Origin: Nymphalis io
Lineage: Eukaryota; Arthropoda; Insecta; Lepidoptera; Nymphalidae
Length of the DNA stretch: 64,000 nt
Assembly (NCBI RefSeq): GCF_905147045.1
Contig: NC_065897.1
Coordinates: forward strand, 8,137,001 to 8,201,000
Direction of reading: 5' to 3'
The translations under genes were made by a program, and so were the position numbers. Below the pieces are notes generated by a model. The model was given only the letters and a program-made list of their open reading frames with translations. It was not told the DNA's origin and ran no database searches. Shown piece after piece: positions 60,401 through 64,000 of this stretch; positions within the stretch are counted from its first letter, which is position 1, and each line of letters starts with the position of its first letter.

Positions 60401-60917
60401 AAGAAGACTGTATTTTGATTTATGTTAAATATAACGAAAACTTGTTATTTTAAAAATCTAAAAGATAGGTACAAGGTAGGTACATACTTGAAATATTTTA
60501 AGATAAAAATACACAAAACTGGTTCTATCCTTGATCACAATACTTTATTAGAACTAAAATGTCTGGGGTCATTTATAGTAAACAATATCAAAAATGTAAA
60601 AAACGTAATAAATGATAAAAGTCTTAAGTGAAAATATTCCAATTTAAATAATAATTACACTTTTACGTTAAGGAACAGAAGTTTTCGAGCTTAATTTTTT
60701 TTATAATTAATGTAATTATAGAAATTAAATACAAAGTTATCATTACGAAATATTCTTTCAATGTAAACAATAAATATAGCATAAAAAGTATTTTTATATA
60801 TAATTTTTTATGCCTAGCATTGTCAAAATTAGTTGGTAGTTATGCCAGGGTCAAAGACCTACTTACCCAAAATTTTGATCCACAGAAATCGTCGAGTGTG
60901 GAATTATAAGACATCAT
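27256..60917 (-). CDS. MRP: MRP1-type ABC transporter, subfamily C (long form)
   Basis: Twenty-six exon positions, all with GT-AG borders and matching phases, give 1517 residues (human MRP1 has 1531). Order: TMD0 (residues 1-208, exons 1-3), L0 linker and TMD1 (209-624, exons 4-10), NBD1 (about 640-863, exons 11-14), charged linker (864-938, exons 15-16), TMD2 (939-1258, exons 17-22), NBD2 (1259-1517, exons 23-26). NBD1 has GTVGSGKSS, LSGGQ and FLDDPLSAVD. NBD2 has GRTGAGKST, LSVGQ and LLVLDEATAAVD. The N-terminal DDFCGSKFW and the extra five-helix TMD0 place it with MRP1/fly MRP (CG6214), ATP-driven exporters of glutathione, glucuronide and other organic anions at the plasma membrane. Asp in place of the catalytic Glu in NBD1 is normal for the subfamily. 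Exon positions 9 and 19 are duplicated, allowing four isoforms. No exon is missing or broken. Confidence 0.95.
27563..27729 (-). CDS. MRP: MRP exon 25 (NBD2 signature and Walker B)
   Basis: Encodes residues 1398-1453 including ENLSVGQRQLVCLARALLR and LLVLDEATAAVD (with the catalytic Glu). The donor is CAG|GTCCTT, weak beyond the GT, yet the junction LIQ|KTIR matches the family exactly. The exon is GC-rich. Confidence 0.92.
27816..28030 (-). CDS. MRP: MRP exon 24 (NBD2 Q-loop)
   Basis: Residues 1326-1397. It includes the Q-loop [20 protein letters not shown], typical of ABCC NBD2, and the SGRILIDGIDIS strand. Phase 2 in, phase 1 out. Confidence 0.92.
28101..28303 (-). CDS. MRP: MRP exon 23 (NBD2 Walker A)
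   Basis: Starts EAAWTVAKGPGS and contains LGIVGRTGAGKSTLTLGLFR, with Lys and Ser/Thr of Walker A intact. Very GC-rich with GC-ending codons, in contrast to the AT-rich introns. The acceptor is GTGCGCAG. Confidence 0.92.
28408..28506 (-). CDS. MRP: MRP exon 22 (end of TMD2)
   Basis: 33 codons, ITQTLNWLVRMTSEVE and NIVAVERIKEYAE, the conserved segment joining the last TMD2 helix to NBD2. Phase 0 on both sides. Confidence 0.9.
29179..29377 (-). CDS. MRP: MRP exon 21 (TMD2 helices)
   Basis: Residues 1159-1225. It contains the NRWLAVRLEMIGNLIIFFAA segment found in MRP1-type TMD2 and ends LSVSYALQ before donor GTGAGT. Confidence 0.92.
29697..29914 (-). CDS. MRP: MRP exon 20 (TMD2 helix and coupling loop)
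   Basis: Residues 1087-1158: a membrane helix followed by RFYVATSRQLKRLESVSRSP and YSHFGESITGATTIRAYG, the strongly conserved cytoplasmic loop that contacts the NBDs. Phase 0 in, so it requires exactly one copy of exon 19 before it. Confidence 0.93.
30494..30714 (-). CDS. MRP: MRP alternative exon 19B (divergent copy)
   Basis: Acceptor TTTTTACAG and donor GGTAATC enclose 221 bases encoding 74 residues. It shares with 19A the TPVGRILSRFSKDVDVVD core but differs in the flanking membrane helices and at its end (SQASDVIYCAFE). It is moderate in GC, unlike the very GC-rich 19A. Phase 1 in and 0 out, the same as 19A. Including both copies, or neither, breaks the frame, so the two must be mutually exclusive. 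Confidence 0.85.
31106..31329 (-). CDS. MRP: MRP alternative exon 19A (canonical copy)
   Basis: 224 bases encode 75 residues of TMD2 with CTPVGRVLNRFSKDVDVLDN and LPMTLRGW, close to the family consensus. Acceptor GTGCGCAG, donor GGTACGC. Extremely GC-rich, with nearly all third positions G or C. Phase 1 in and 0 out. Confidence 0.92.
31330..33813 (-). other. MRP intron 18
   Basis: AT-rich. I searched both strands for further copies of exon 19 (the VGRxLxRFSKD core) and found none. Around 32.08-32.13 and 32.62-32.74 kb are pieces resembling Helitron-type repeats (CTAGTTGCTCCTCGCAG and CGGGTGAAAACTAATGG). Confidence 0.5.
33814..33889 (-). CDS. MRP: MRP exon 18 (TMD2 external loop and helix start)
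   Basis: 25 codons plus one base: LVNGTVDKSRRDLYLGVYGG LGIGQ. It includes an N-glycosylation sequon (NGT) in the loop after the first TMD2 helix and the GVYGGLG helix start typical of MRP1 proteins. The donor GTAAGT follows phase 1. Confidence 0.9.
34000..34105 (-). mobile_element. LINE-tail-type repeat, decayed fragment
   Basis: GACAAGCAAATGCGCCATCT GGTGGTAAGTTATCACCA corresponds, with changes, to the reverse of the 3' hairpin region of this family. It lies in the MRP intron between exons 17 and 18. Confidence 0.4.
34173..34316 (-). CDS. MRP: MRP exon 17 (first TMD2 helix)
   Basis: 48 codons, VKWSVYKHYLTSVG to NYWLAQWSNDDSM. WSVYKxY and NYWLxxWS are conserved landmarks of the first TMD2 helix in MRPs. 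GC-rich, phase 0 both sides. Confidence 0.92.
34615..34721 (-). CDS. MRP: MRP exon 16 (linker)
   Basis: 36 residues with a basic cluster (DRRGSSMKRR) and a Lys/Glu-rich helix (ELKEKNKLIEAEKTETGS). In this family the EAEKxExGxV motif at the linker end precedes TMD2. RRGSS could be a kinase site (inference). Confidence 0.9.
34770..35045 (+). mobile_element. Metulj-like SINE, old near-complete copy
   Basis: Head with decayed tRNA-like sequence (GTGATCTTAACCAAAGTAAA), body TTCATTTCGTGCTCGCCGGC, and tail GAGACCTTAGCCCAATAGTG GG. Many substitutions relative to 45691-45987 indicate an old insertion. It lies in the intron between MRP exons 15 and 16. Confidence 0.7.
35349..35465 (-). CDS. MRP: MRP exon 15 (linker)
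   Basis: 39 codons of linker, beginning ELIELKHDLESKLGSEF and rich in Ser/Glu (SLSESTSESEQ), typical of the phosphorylated linker after NBD1. Phase 1 at both ends. Confidence 0.88.
35676..35886 (-). CDS. MRP: MRP exon 14 (NBD1 H-loop)
   Basis: Residues 794-863: VIGPNGLLKNKTRVWVTHNV contains the NBD1 switch histidine, followed by LVLRDGEVSEAGTYQQLL and AFAEFL. It matches MRP1 strongly in this region. Confidence 0.93.
36000..36112 (-). mobile_element. Family B SINE, tRNA-like head fragment
   Basis: On the minus strand: CTTCGTTAGGTTTGCTTATT, AGGTCCCTGGGCTTGA and the AAAGTTATTG body start, matching with substitutions the head of the copy at 1319-1685. It is truncated after the first part of the body. 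Confidence 0.5.
36161..36372 (+). mobile_element. Metulj-like SINE, 5'-truncated
   Basis: It starts in the body (TTATAATTCATCTCGTGCTT), lacks the tRNA head, and ends GGCTGTTACTGTTACTG. It is close to the 45691 copy, so fairly recent. It lies in the MRP intron between exons 13 and 14. Confidence 0.8.
36977..37110 (-). CDS. MRP: MRP exon 13 (NBD1 signature and Walker B)
   Basis: Encodes GINLSGGQKQRVSLARAVYY and NYFLDDPLSAVDSHVGKHIF. The second Asp of LDD replaces the usual catalytic Glu, as in other ABCC NBD1 domains, making this site slow or inactive for hydrolysis. Confidence 0.93.
37111..38356 (-). other. MRP intron 12
   Basis: AT-rich, no exon seen. A slightly GC-richer stretch near 37570-37680 has no recognisable coding or repeat identity. 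Confidence 0.4.
38357..38533 (-). CDS. MRP: MRP exon 12 (NBD1 Q-loop)
   Basis: Residues 690-748: NIAYVSQQAWIQNATLQDNI is the NBD1 Q-loop of MRPs, then ACALKPDFDVLPGGD-type sequence (here VCALKPDFDVLPGGDQTEIG). Donor GTGAAA, phase 1. Confidence 0.93.
38951..39145 (-). CDS. MRP: MRP exon 11 (NBD1 Walker A)
   Basis: Residues 625-689 with NGHFTWGDDSEPVLKNINV and VAVVGTVGSGKSSLLSALLG. The aromatic Trp in FTWGDD is the adenine-stacking residue. GC-rich; the donor context is CTG|GTACAC. Confidence 0.93.
39236..39320 (-). CDS. MRP: MRP exon 10 (TMD1 to NBD1 junction)
   Basis: 28 codons plus one base, TSVGIKRLNKFMNCDELN, the SxxRLxxFLxxEEL segment that follows the last TMD1 helix. It can be joined in frame to either exon 9 variant. 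Confidence 0.9.
39640..39786 (-). CDS. MRP: MRP alternative exon 9B (canonical copy)
   Basis: 147 bases, 49 codons, phase 0 both sides. It contains VLDSKRAFVALSLFNILRFP and SMLPNVISNVVQ, very close to the MRP1 consensus for the last TMD1 helices, which line the substrate path. Acceptor GTCGTAG, donor AGTAAGT. It aligns residue by residue with 9A. Confidence 0.93.
40457..40606 (-). CDS. MRP: MRP alternative exon 9A (divergent copy)
   Basis: 150 bases, 50 codons, phase 0 both sides. It covers the same segment as 9B, with HILRPDKIFVSMSLFYIMHL and GLLPLIIVSIIE, but only about a third of residues agree and the FNILRFP motif becomes FYIMHLP. Acceptor TTTTTTTTAAG, donor GGTAGAA. No stop or frameshift, so it looks functional. 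Confidence 0.88.
42478..42829. repeat. Direct duplication, two 163-bp copies
   Basis: 42478-42640 and 42667-42829 are the same sequence (CAATCATAAAATCCTTGTAT to TAATACGTATTA) with one difference noticed (AAAATATAGAA versus AAAATGTAGAA). They are separated by 26 bases. The period is 189 bases. Near identity implies a recent duplication. It does not match any other repeat family in the window. Confidence 0.9.
43432..43605 (+). mobile_element. Helitron-like 5' region
   Basis: TACTAATATTATAAATGGGA, then GTCTGTCTGTTATGCATTCACG and CCGAACCGATTTTGATGAAA is the widely shared 5' region of insect Helitrons. A CTAG-type 3' end (GGGGCGGATAGCTAG, 44915-44929) lies 1.3 kb downstream, but a reverse fragment between them makes a single intact element doubtful. 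Confidence 0.5.
44541..44705 (-). mobile_element. Helitron-like fragment, reverse
   Basis: ACTAGTTTCCGCCAGAGGCT and ACTCGCGTGTGAGAGGGCAG at the left give, on the minus strand, a CTAGT terminus. The right side reads like a reversed GTTTGTTACGCTTTC 5' region. Confidence 0.45.
44880..44929 (+). mobile_element. Helitron 3' terminus
   Basis: ACTCGTGCGTTGTCGGGGCG followed by GATAGCTAG and then T. It matches the CTRR rule. It may close the element whose start is at 43432. Confidence 0.45.
45691..45987 (+). mobile_element. Metulj-like SINE, full length, with target duplication
   Basis: The tRNA-like head has an A box (TGGCCCAGTGG) and a B box (GGTTCAAACC). The body includes CATCGTGAGGAAACCTGCAT, and the tail GGAGGCCTTAGCCCAGCAGT GGGACA resembles RTE-type LINE 3' ends. 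The flanks CTTAACGTTAA at 45680-45690 and 45988-45998 are an exact 11-base target duplication. This is the best reference copy in the window. It lies in MRP intron 8, antisense to the gene. Confidence 0.88.
46232..46387 (+). mobile_element. Metulj-like SINE, 5'-truncated
   Basis: It begins TGCATGTGTCCAATTTCATC and runs through the tail to CATTTACAGGCTGTT. It lies about 250 bases from the full copy and faces the reverse fragment at 46494. Confidence 0.8.
46494..46582 (-). mobile_element. Metulj-like SINE, reverse body fragment
   Basis: The plus strand reads TGTGGCAGAATTTCAGTGAA, then CCTCACGATGTTTTCCTTCA and CACGAGATGAATTATAA, the reverse complement of the SINE body. Short matching flanks (GGATACTAGTAT at 46389, ACTAGTATCC at 46583) suggest a rearranged inverted pair with 46232-46387. 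Confidence 0.75.
46998..47216 (+). mobile_element. LINE-tail-type short repeat, shortened copy
   Basis: From CCACTCATCAGACATTATAC to CATATGCTCGTCCGCC and an A run, with an internal loss of about 50 bases. It ends 41 bases from the donor of MRP exon 8. Confidence 0.7.
47257..47394 (-). CDS. MRP: MRP exon 8 (TMD1 coupling region)
   Basis: 46 codons, VLKMYAWEPSFEDQILKIR to FIWSCAPFL, the conserved IKLYAWE loop and following helix. Phase 0 both sides, leading to 9A or 9B. Confidence 0.93.
47678..47710. repeat. 13-base inverted repeat in a GCATGC-rich stretch
   Basis: CTACTAACATGCT and AGCATGCTAGTAG face each other across TCGTATC with one mismatch. The surrounding 47510-47780 has many GCATGC, GCTAGC-like and GTGTTAGCTT motifs and differs from normal intron sequence; it is possibly an old palindromic element. 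Confidence 0.45.
48550..48790 (-). CDS. MRP: MRP exon 7 (TMD1 helices)
   Basis: Residues 420-500: WSAPLQIALALYFLWGILGP, LIPVNGLIANRVKTLQIRQM and KDERVKLMNEVLNGIK, a highly conserved TMD1 region of the ABCC family. Confidence 0.94.
48791..49547 (-). other. MRP intron 6
   Basis: No exon, RNA or recognisable repeat seen. Confidence 0.4.
49548..49802 (-). CDS. MRP: MRP exon 6 (TMD1 helices and loop)
   Basis: Residues 335-419: includes GMRIRTALTSAIYRKSLRIS and TVGEIVNLMSVDAQR, the classic first TMD1 cytoplasmic loop and elbow of MRPs. Confidence 0.94.
50230..50415 (-). CDS. MRP: MRP exon 5 (L0 end, first TMD1 helix)
   Basis: Residues 273-334: a basic linker end, then SILGALCLAFGGQFLFGALL and LMFLSPQLLK, matching the start of TMD1 in MRP1. 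Phase 2 in and out. Confidence 0.93.
50590..50783 (-). CDS. MRP: MRP exon 4 (L0 linker)
   Basis: Residues 209-272: NQCPESASGFPSRLTFSWFD begins the L0 linker with the conserved SxxTFxWF motif and DLWALNPQD, which orient the lasso segment against the membrane and NBD1. Confidence 0.93.
50866..51132 (-). CDS. MRP: MRP exon 3 (TMD0 helices)
   Basis: Residues 120-208. Hydrophobic helices with LFYNRKYGMRASGVLFFFWL, characteristic of the third to fifth TMD0 helices of MRP1 proteins, ending CFADLPP and KFEK before donor GTAAAG. Confidence 0.93.
51536..51585. repeat. 14-bp inverted repeat, 22-base loop
   Basis: GTCTAGTTGCTGTT (51536-51549) and AACAGCAACTAGAC (51572-51585) are exact reverse complements. 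The right arm runs directly into a decayed LINE-tail repeat. Confidence 0.55.
51586..51745 (+). mobile_element. LINE-tail-type repeat, decayed copy
   Basis: GTAGGTACCCGCGCAATCAT CAGTTATTCTACTGC corresponds to the family's GTAGGTACCACCCACTCATC AGATATTCTACCGC. Later parts are recognisable (GTTATTGCAGGCACGAGGGA), but the 3' end is lost. Confidence 0.5.
51930..52248 (-). mobile_element. Family B SINE, diverged full-length copy
   Basis: Minus-strand head with ACTGCCTCGTTGCTCTAGTA, body, and tail end near AATCTCTCTTGAGATTTGCC. The B box has decayed. It aligns along its length with 1319-1685. Confidence 0.7.
52343..52550 (-). mobile_element. RTE-type LINE 3' region fragment
   Basis: The plus strand CGCCCACTGCTGGACAGCGG CCTCTTTC is the reverse of the lepidopteran RTE 3' end (GGCC...TCCAGCAGTGGGCG). 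Then come CATCCAACAGGTTTCCGCGA and TACGAGATCGTCGGTACACG, also common in these elements. No intact frame. Confidence 0.5.
53874..54015 (-). mobile_element. Helitron-like fragment, reverse 3' end
   Basis: ACTAGCTGCCCGTCCCGAGT on plus is GGGACGGGCAGCTAGT on minus, a typical insect Helitron terminus. It continues with ATATCAATCGGTTTCGAAGT. Confidence 0.5.
54535..57300 (+). mobile_element. 5'-truncated non-LTR retrotransposon (CR1/Jockey-type)
   Basis: The element starts inside its endonuclease domain (near 54541) and ends in a short 3' UTR with CCACTTACCATCAGGTGG, CTCCCGGCGATAT and a 17-base A run at 57284-57300. The coding part is uninterrupted, so insertion is recent. It is antisense to MRP in intron 2. 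I could not find a clear target duplication. Exact clade within the CR1/Jockey group is uncertain (Rex1/Daphne-like ends are possible). Confidence 0.85.
54541..57183 (+). CDS. LINE ORF2: endonuclease-reverse transcriptase (N-terminus missing)
   Basis: 880 codons with no stop. The frame begins at a TTG after truncation; the first ATG is at 54562. The C-terminal part of an AP-type endonuclease remains, with LGDFNAHHESW (about residue 61) and SSDHSLI (about 135). RT blocks follow: NYRPIAITSV, QYGFRPKRSTGD, LDISKAFDRVWH (Asp at about 512), AGVPQGSVLSP, CHADDST (596-599), and MLGIDVRCDL. The usual Tyr/Phe of the xADD box is His here, one base change from TAT. Missing the start of the endonuclease, this copy cannot be autonomous. 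It ends HLAGRQGEGG. Confidence 0.88.
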   Translation: MEDPSFSMLVVRVDLVRQSRVYVCLYRSHNGDLETSRLFDHLSRVADAAQEQFPNAELVFLGDFNAHHESWLKSLKTDHAGRTAHAFALTHDLTQLVDQPTRIPDIDGQAPSLLDLLLTSHPVEYQVVVQAPLGSSDHSLISTRVPQAKLPPLAVCKRRVWHYKSADWDGMRDYYASVPWKERCFSGNDPTASAAAVAGEIMLGMEYYIPSSDLVSRSTRNRWFTRECADAVSAKQAAYRKWINGCISGASNIDSLKANYNKNSKSCRKAYTRADAQRIVQIGHDLVSHPRGSRSFWRLTKSVQNNFCQPSLPPLRNPDGSLAHSPQEQADLLAKLFADNSVIDDCSALPPTIPACGHTMPDIKIRQRDVRAELQSLDVRKASGPDGIPAIVLKKCAAELSPVLTRLFQLSLSSGSVPEAWRRANVQAVPKKGDRSDPANYRPIAITSVLCKVMERILNNQLIHYLEDHCLINERQYGFRPKRSTGDLLAYVSHLWGEAIDKHGESLAVSLDISKAFDRVWHRGLLSKLPAYGLPAQLCTWIASFLHKRSLRVLVDGCASQFYVVNAGVPQGSVLSPTLFLLHINDMLSLGNIHCHADDSTVHGGYHGRAVAGRAETEERRENLVIELDRTLDLIAKWGSDNLVEFNAKKTQVCALTAKKSTFSPLPSLCGTPLVMQSKIAMLGIDVRCDLSPRYYIEAVIKTASRKLGVLNKVRRFFTPQQLCLLYKTQVRSCVEYCSHLWDGSAKYLLEALDRLQRRAVRIIGDVKVTNTLEPLQLRREIAALSAFYRLYHGECSEELFSLIPASPFLLKSTRAGSRCHRLTVTSIPSRTKKFGNSFLCRTSKKWNSLPAHVFPSSYNPGSFKRGVKRHLAGRQGEGG
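57730..58275. other. GC-richer unidentified stretch, probable old transposon
   Basis: Composition changes sharply from the AT-rich flanks. The right part contains TTTCTTTCGCCGGTTCTTCT and TTTCGTTTCAAAACCGGTA, a sequence I associate with repeated DNA in Lepidoptera but cannot assign to a family. Short frames only, no domain. Confidence 0.35.
59108..59162 (-). mobile_element. Metulj-like SINE tail fragment
   Basis: GTCCCACTGCTGGGCTAAGG on plus is the reverse of the SINE tail CCTTAGCCCAGCAGTGGGAC. It is flanked by GTAGTAGTAAGTAATAGCCTG and CTTCCCTCTCG. Confidence 0.7.
59835..60140 (-). CDS. MRP: MRP exon 2 (TMD0 helices)
   Basis: 102 codons. DSNLTWYTENPEFTPCFEKT, then LVWIPCLFLWVAALLDAYYI: the N-terminal outside segment with an NLT sequon and the first TMD0 helix of MRP1-type proteins. 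Acceptor AATTTTAG, donor TGTAAGT. Confidence 0.94.
60867..60917 (-). CDS. MRP: MRP exon 1 (start codon)
   Basis: 17 codons, MMSYNSTLDDFCGSKFW, then GTAAGT. The DxFCGSxFWD pattern across the junction with exon 2 is the hallmark MRP1 N terminus. Two adjacent ATGs are possible starts; I chose the first. Confidence 0.9.
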
Positions 60918-62383
60918 AAAAAATTAGGTACACAATTTGGGCTTGCCATGCAACGTGTAACGTTTTTCTCCGTGTTTGTAATTAAAAAGCCCTTAGCAAC
61001 AATTTTTGATCACTTCTTTTAAAATATTAGGCATTCGCTATTTATTATAATTACACAATTGTTTTGTAATTTTAAACAATTTAATGAACACTTTTTCACG
61101 ATATATCTGTTAACAAAAACAAAATTGTAATTTTAGAATTATAACTATGTCTAACGGCAACGTTGCATTGAATTTCCAAAGAAATATTACTTCTAACCAC
61201 AAACACGTTGACTTAACTCTCCATCGAATGATCAAAGTACTCAACTACTCACAGTTTCACAGTCACAATTCACAAAATCACGATTTCGAATTCCGATTCA
61301 GAGAACACAGATATCAGCATATAATGTTGCCGCTTTAAATAAAATTCCCACACCTAGTTTTGAAGTACAATTGAATGTCAGAAAAGTAATCTTTTATTTC
61401 TAATGCTTGCAAAAATGCATTTAGATCGTTATTATAAATAATAAAAATTAACCTTATTATTTATGTCACTTCCCAACTGCCGTTCAACCATTTCTTTCGA
61501 AAAATATGTTTACACCGATTAAGTTTATTTCACAAAAAGCATTTCTACTTAACCATCTCTAATCTGGTTCAGTTCGTTGATAGGCCCTAATAATATTATT
61601 ACTTTGTTAACTTGCCTAAAAAGTTACACACAGCACAATATTTTTCGAGCTTAATCTTTTAAAAAAAATATATAAAAATTACCTCATGTTAAATTAATTC
61701 ACCTGCTTGTAAAATACACCTTTATTGAAAATGTTTTAAATGTAACAATAGTGTTGTATAATAGTATCCATAAAAAGTTTTATTTTGTTATTTATACTGA
61801 ATTAAAAGTTTTCTTACTGGGCCAGTATAACCTATAGAATACCTATAAGCTCAGGGCGCCAAATCTTTAAAAATGCCACTTTAACTATGTGTTAAACCAT
61901 GCATCTTGCTTTTGATCACTGAAAATTCTTGTCTATATTATGCAGGAAAGAAAATTTTAAACCTCTCTAAAAATGATTGTTTTCTCCATTTTTTGACAGA
62001 CATTTTATTAGGTTTATTTGATTGGAAATAATGGTTTAATTGACGATGAATCATTTTATCTGTGGAGTCCACAGATTATATAACTGACACTGTATAACTT
62101 GGATACTGGATAGCATACATGTATTATCTATGCTGGATAGTGAAGTATGTTGATCTCCCCTCCCCGCTCCCGACGCTGGCACTAAGTAATGGCTGTAATG
62201 GCGAGTGGTGAATTAAGTAAATAATTTTTAGTTCCAATGTAATTGAGCTAGATTTATTCGGTTAAATGTTATTGATATGAGTAACTTATTTTTTTTATAA
62301 GTGGAATTTAAACATTTCTCGTTATTTAAAACAAATTCAAATTAATATTAGGATACATTTGTATGTTATTATAATTTACTAAC
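60918..62383. promoter_or_regulatory. Divergent spacer between MRP and U2af38
   Basis: About 1.5 kb separates the two start codons on opposite strands, so both 5' UTRs and promoters must be here unless further upstream exons exist. A GC-richer patch at about 62150-62215 (TCCCCTCCCCGCTCCCGACG) is the best candidate for the U2af38 promoter. No TATA box is evident near it. Confidence 0.45.
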
Positions 62384-63930
62384 ATGGCCGAGTATTTGGC
62401 GGCTATATTTGGTACTGAAAAGGACAAGTAAGTTTATTATATTTTAGTAATTTACAAATACTTGCAGTTCTTTTGTTATTTAATTGATTAAATATTAATC
62501 TTATTTTTTTTTTGGTACATAGATAAAAGTTATCTTTAAGGTTATGTTGCTATATAGATGTCGAGTATTCCATATAGATGTATAAATACGTCAACATTTA
62601 TCTATCTATTAATATAAAAAAATTTACAGAGTCAATTGCTCGTTTTACTTTAAAATTGGAGCTTGTCGACATGGAGATCGGTGTTCACGAATTCATAATA
62701 AGCCCACTTTCTCTCAAACAGTTTTGTTACAAAATTTGTATGTAAATCCTCAAAATTCTGCTAAATCTGCGGATGGAAGTCATTGTAAGTATCTTCTCAT
62801 TACATTTTAGTTGCGTTACATAAAATTTTTAATGATAAGAATCCTTTTGAAATCAGACAATATCAGCGCCTTCGGACTTTTTCAAGAGGCAAATTAATTT
62901 TAATAGAAAAGCCTGTTTTTACGCTCTTCGTAACATTAATATATTTAATTCACAAATCAGTGTATAGGAAAACATTATATATTGTTCATTACAAATAAAT
63001 ATGTAACTGGCATATTCAACATATATATAAATGTCATTAAGAGATTTTGATTTTTTAATTGAAAAAAATTAGCATTTAATAATTTTTGGATATTTTTTTA
63101 ATTTTTTTTTTGTTTTAGTGGTTGTGGCAAATGTTTCTGATGAGGAAATGCAAGAGCATTATGACAATTTCTTTGAAGATGTGTTTGTCGAGTGTGAAGA
63201 CAAATATGGAGAAATAGAGGAAATGAATGTTTGTGATAATCTTGGCGATCACTTAGTTGGCAATGTGTACATTAAGGTAAATTAATATTTATCAAATTAC
63301 TATTTAATTATATGGTAGTAAATATGAATTTTCTTATTTGATAAGAATTGATTGTTTGTATTGTAAAAAGTACAAAAACATTTAATTTAATTTTTTAATA
63401 ACTGCTATTGCTATTTGTTCACAAATTGTGAATGTAAACACTCGCTTAATATTTGGTATGTAAATAATTTCAGTTTCGTCGTGAAGAAGATGCAGAGAAG
63501 GCTGTTAACGATCTTAACAACCGCTGGTTTGGTGGTCGGCCTGTATATGCAGAGCTATCACCTGTGACAGATTTTCGTGAGGCGTGCTGCCGCCAGTATG
63601 AGATGGGGGAGTGTACTAGAAGTGGTTTTTGCAACTTTATGCACCTTAAACCTATTTCAAGGGAGCTTCGGAGGTAATGTGATAATCATTTCAGAATATT
63701 ACATTGTAAATTATTATAAATTATTGTTATGATAGTGATTAATAATTTTTCGGGGGGAATTATTTTACTCCTGGAATGAAAACAAAATCTGAATATTTCT
63801 CAGATACCTGTACGCGCGACGTAAAGGTGGTCGCCGCTCCCGCAGCCGATCGCGCGATCGCCGTCGCCGCTCGCGCTCGCGTGAGCGTCGCCGCGAGCCC
63901 CCGCGCAACTCGCGCTCCGGACGATACTAA
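62384..63930 (+). CDS. U2af38: U2 snRNP auxiliary factor small subunit (U2AF35/38)
   Basis: Exons 62384-62427, 62630-62784, 63119-63276, 63474-63673 and 63804-63930 give 227 residues. It begins MAEYLAAIFGTEKDKVNCSF. Zinc finger 1 is C18-X8-C27-X5-C33-X3-H37. A U2AF-homology RRM follows (about 65-147, with DNFFEDVFVECEDKYGEIEE and NVYIKFRREEDAEKAV). Zinc finger 2 is C158-X7-C166-X5-C172-X3-H176. A short Arg/Ser-rich tail (SRSRSRDRRRRSRSRERRRE) ends SGRY. It pairs with U2AF50/65 and reads the AG at 3' splice sites in the nucleus. Compared with the fly protein (264 residues) the tail after the RS region is short. All junctions are in frame; the acceptors have long T tracts. Confidence 0.95.
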
Positions 63931-64000
63931 TTCACTATATCTGATAACTTGTGCGCTTTTCCTATCATGGCTCTGGTAATTAAGTATAAAATGGGAACTA
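63931..64000 (+). other. U2af38: Start of U2af38 3' UTR
   Basis: 70 bases after the stop codon. No poly(A) signal before the window ends. Confidence 0.6.

Noticed and set aside
61147..61338. 63-codon frame between MRP and U2af38
   Set aside because: No domain, biased His/Asn composition, and it is in a promoter spacer. It could be part of a 5' UTR but is not supported as protein.
1..64000. CRISPR arrays, bacterial operons, phage or plasmid features
   Set aside because: Spliced genes, SINEs, LINEs and Helitrons show this is animal nuclear DNA; no regularly spaced repeats were seen.

Overview
This is insect nuclear DNA, almost certainly from a butterfly or moth and probably a nymphalid butterfly. 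It is AT-rich, its genes are split by GT-AG introns, and it is littered with repeats typical of Lepidoptera: a tRNA-headed SINE with the 3' end of the butterfly Metulj family, a second tRNA-headed SINE with an ATT tail, Helitron ends, and many copies of a short repeat that ends like a local LINE. I identify four protein genes from the translation and splice sites of the window itself.

Layout. (1) 1967-15287 (+): Akap200, a myristoylated, MARCKS-like A-kinase anchor protein. Besides the full-length form (664 aa) the sequence supports a short form ending in an alternative last exon (4463-4510) and a form starting from an internal TATA/Inr promoter (about 12841-12876) with its own first coding exon (12921-12935). 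(2) 15288-20124: 3' UTR, a 1-kb non-autonomous Helitron carrying a nested repeat, and SINE pieces. (3) 20125-20696 (-): a small COMM-domain gene resembling COMMD8. (4) 21007-23234: a probable decayed PIF/Harbinger-type transposon with matched ends, TTA flanks and a broken MADF domain. (5) 27256-60917 (-): a complete long-form ABCC transporter of the MRP1 type, 1517 aa, assembled from 26 exon positions in continuous frame. Two positions (9 and 19) each have two tandem alternative exons. (6) Intron 2 of that gene holds a 5'-truncated LINE with an uninterrupted 880-codon endonuclease/reverse transcriptase ORF (54541-57183, antisense to the gene). (7) 62384-63930 (+): U2af38, the small U2AF splicing subunit, divergent from the transporter across about 1.5 kb.

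How the genes relate. They share no pathway. The transporter exports conjugated organic anions, Akap200 tethers PKA and binds membrane/actin, the COMMD protein belongs to the Commander trafficking complex, and U2af38 recognises 3' splice sites. The common theme is isoform choice. The transporter can make four proteins: at position 9 either variant keeps the frame, while at position 19 the frame requires exactly one of two. Akap200 appears built so that its membrane module and its long anchoring module can be made separately or together. The paired transporter exons match the architecture known for Drosophila MRP (variable exons 4 and 8), so the layout is old although the copies here have diverged strongly.

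Limits: exon borders come from reading frames and splice consensus, not transcripts. Transcription starts, UTR exons and poly(A) sites are mostly unplaced, and repeat families are named by recognition of ends and motifs, not by a database search.
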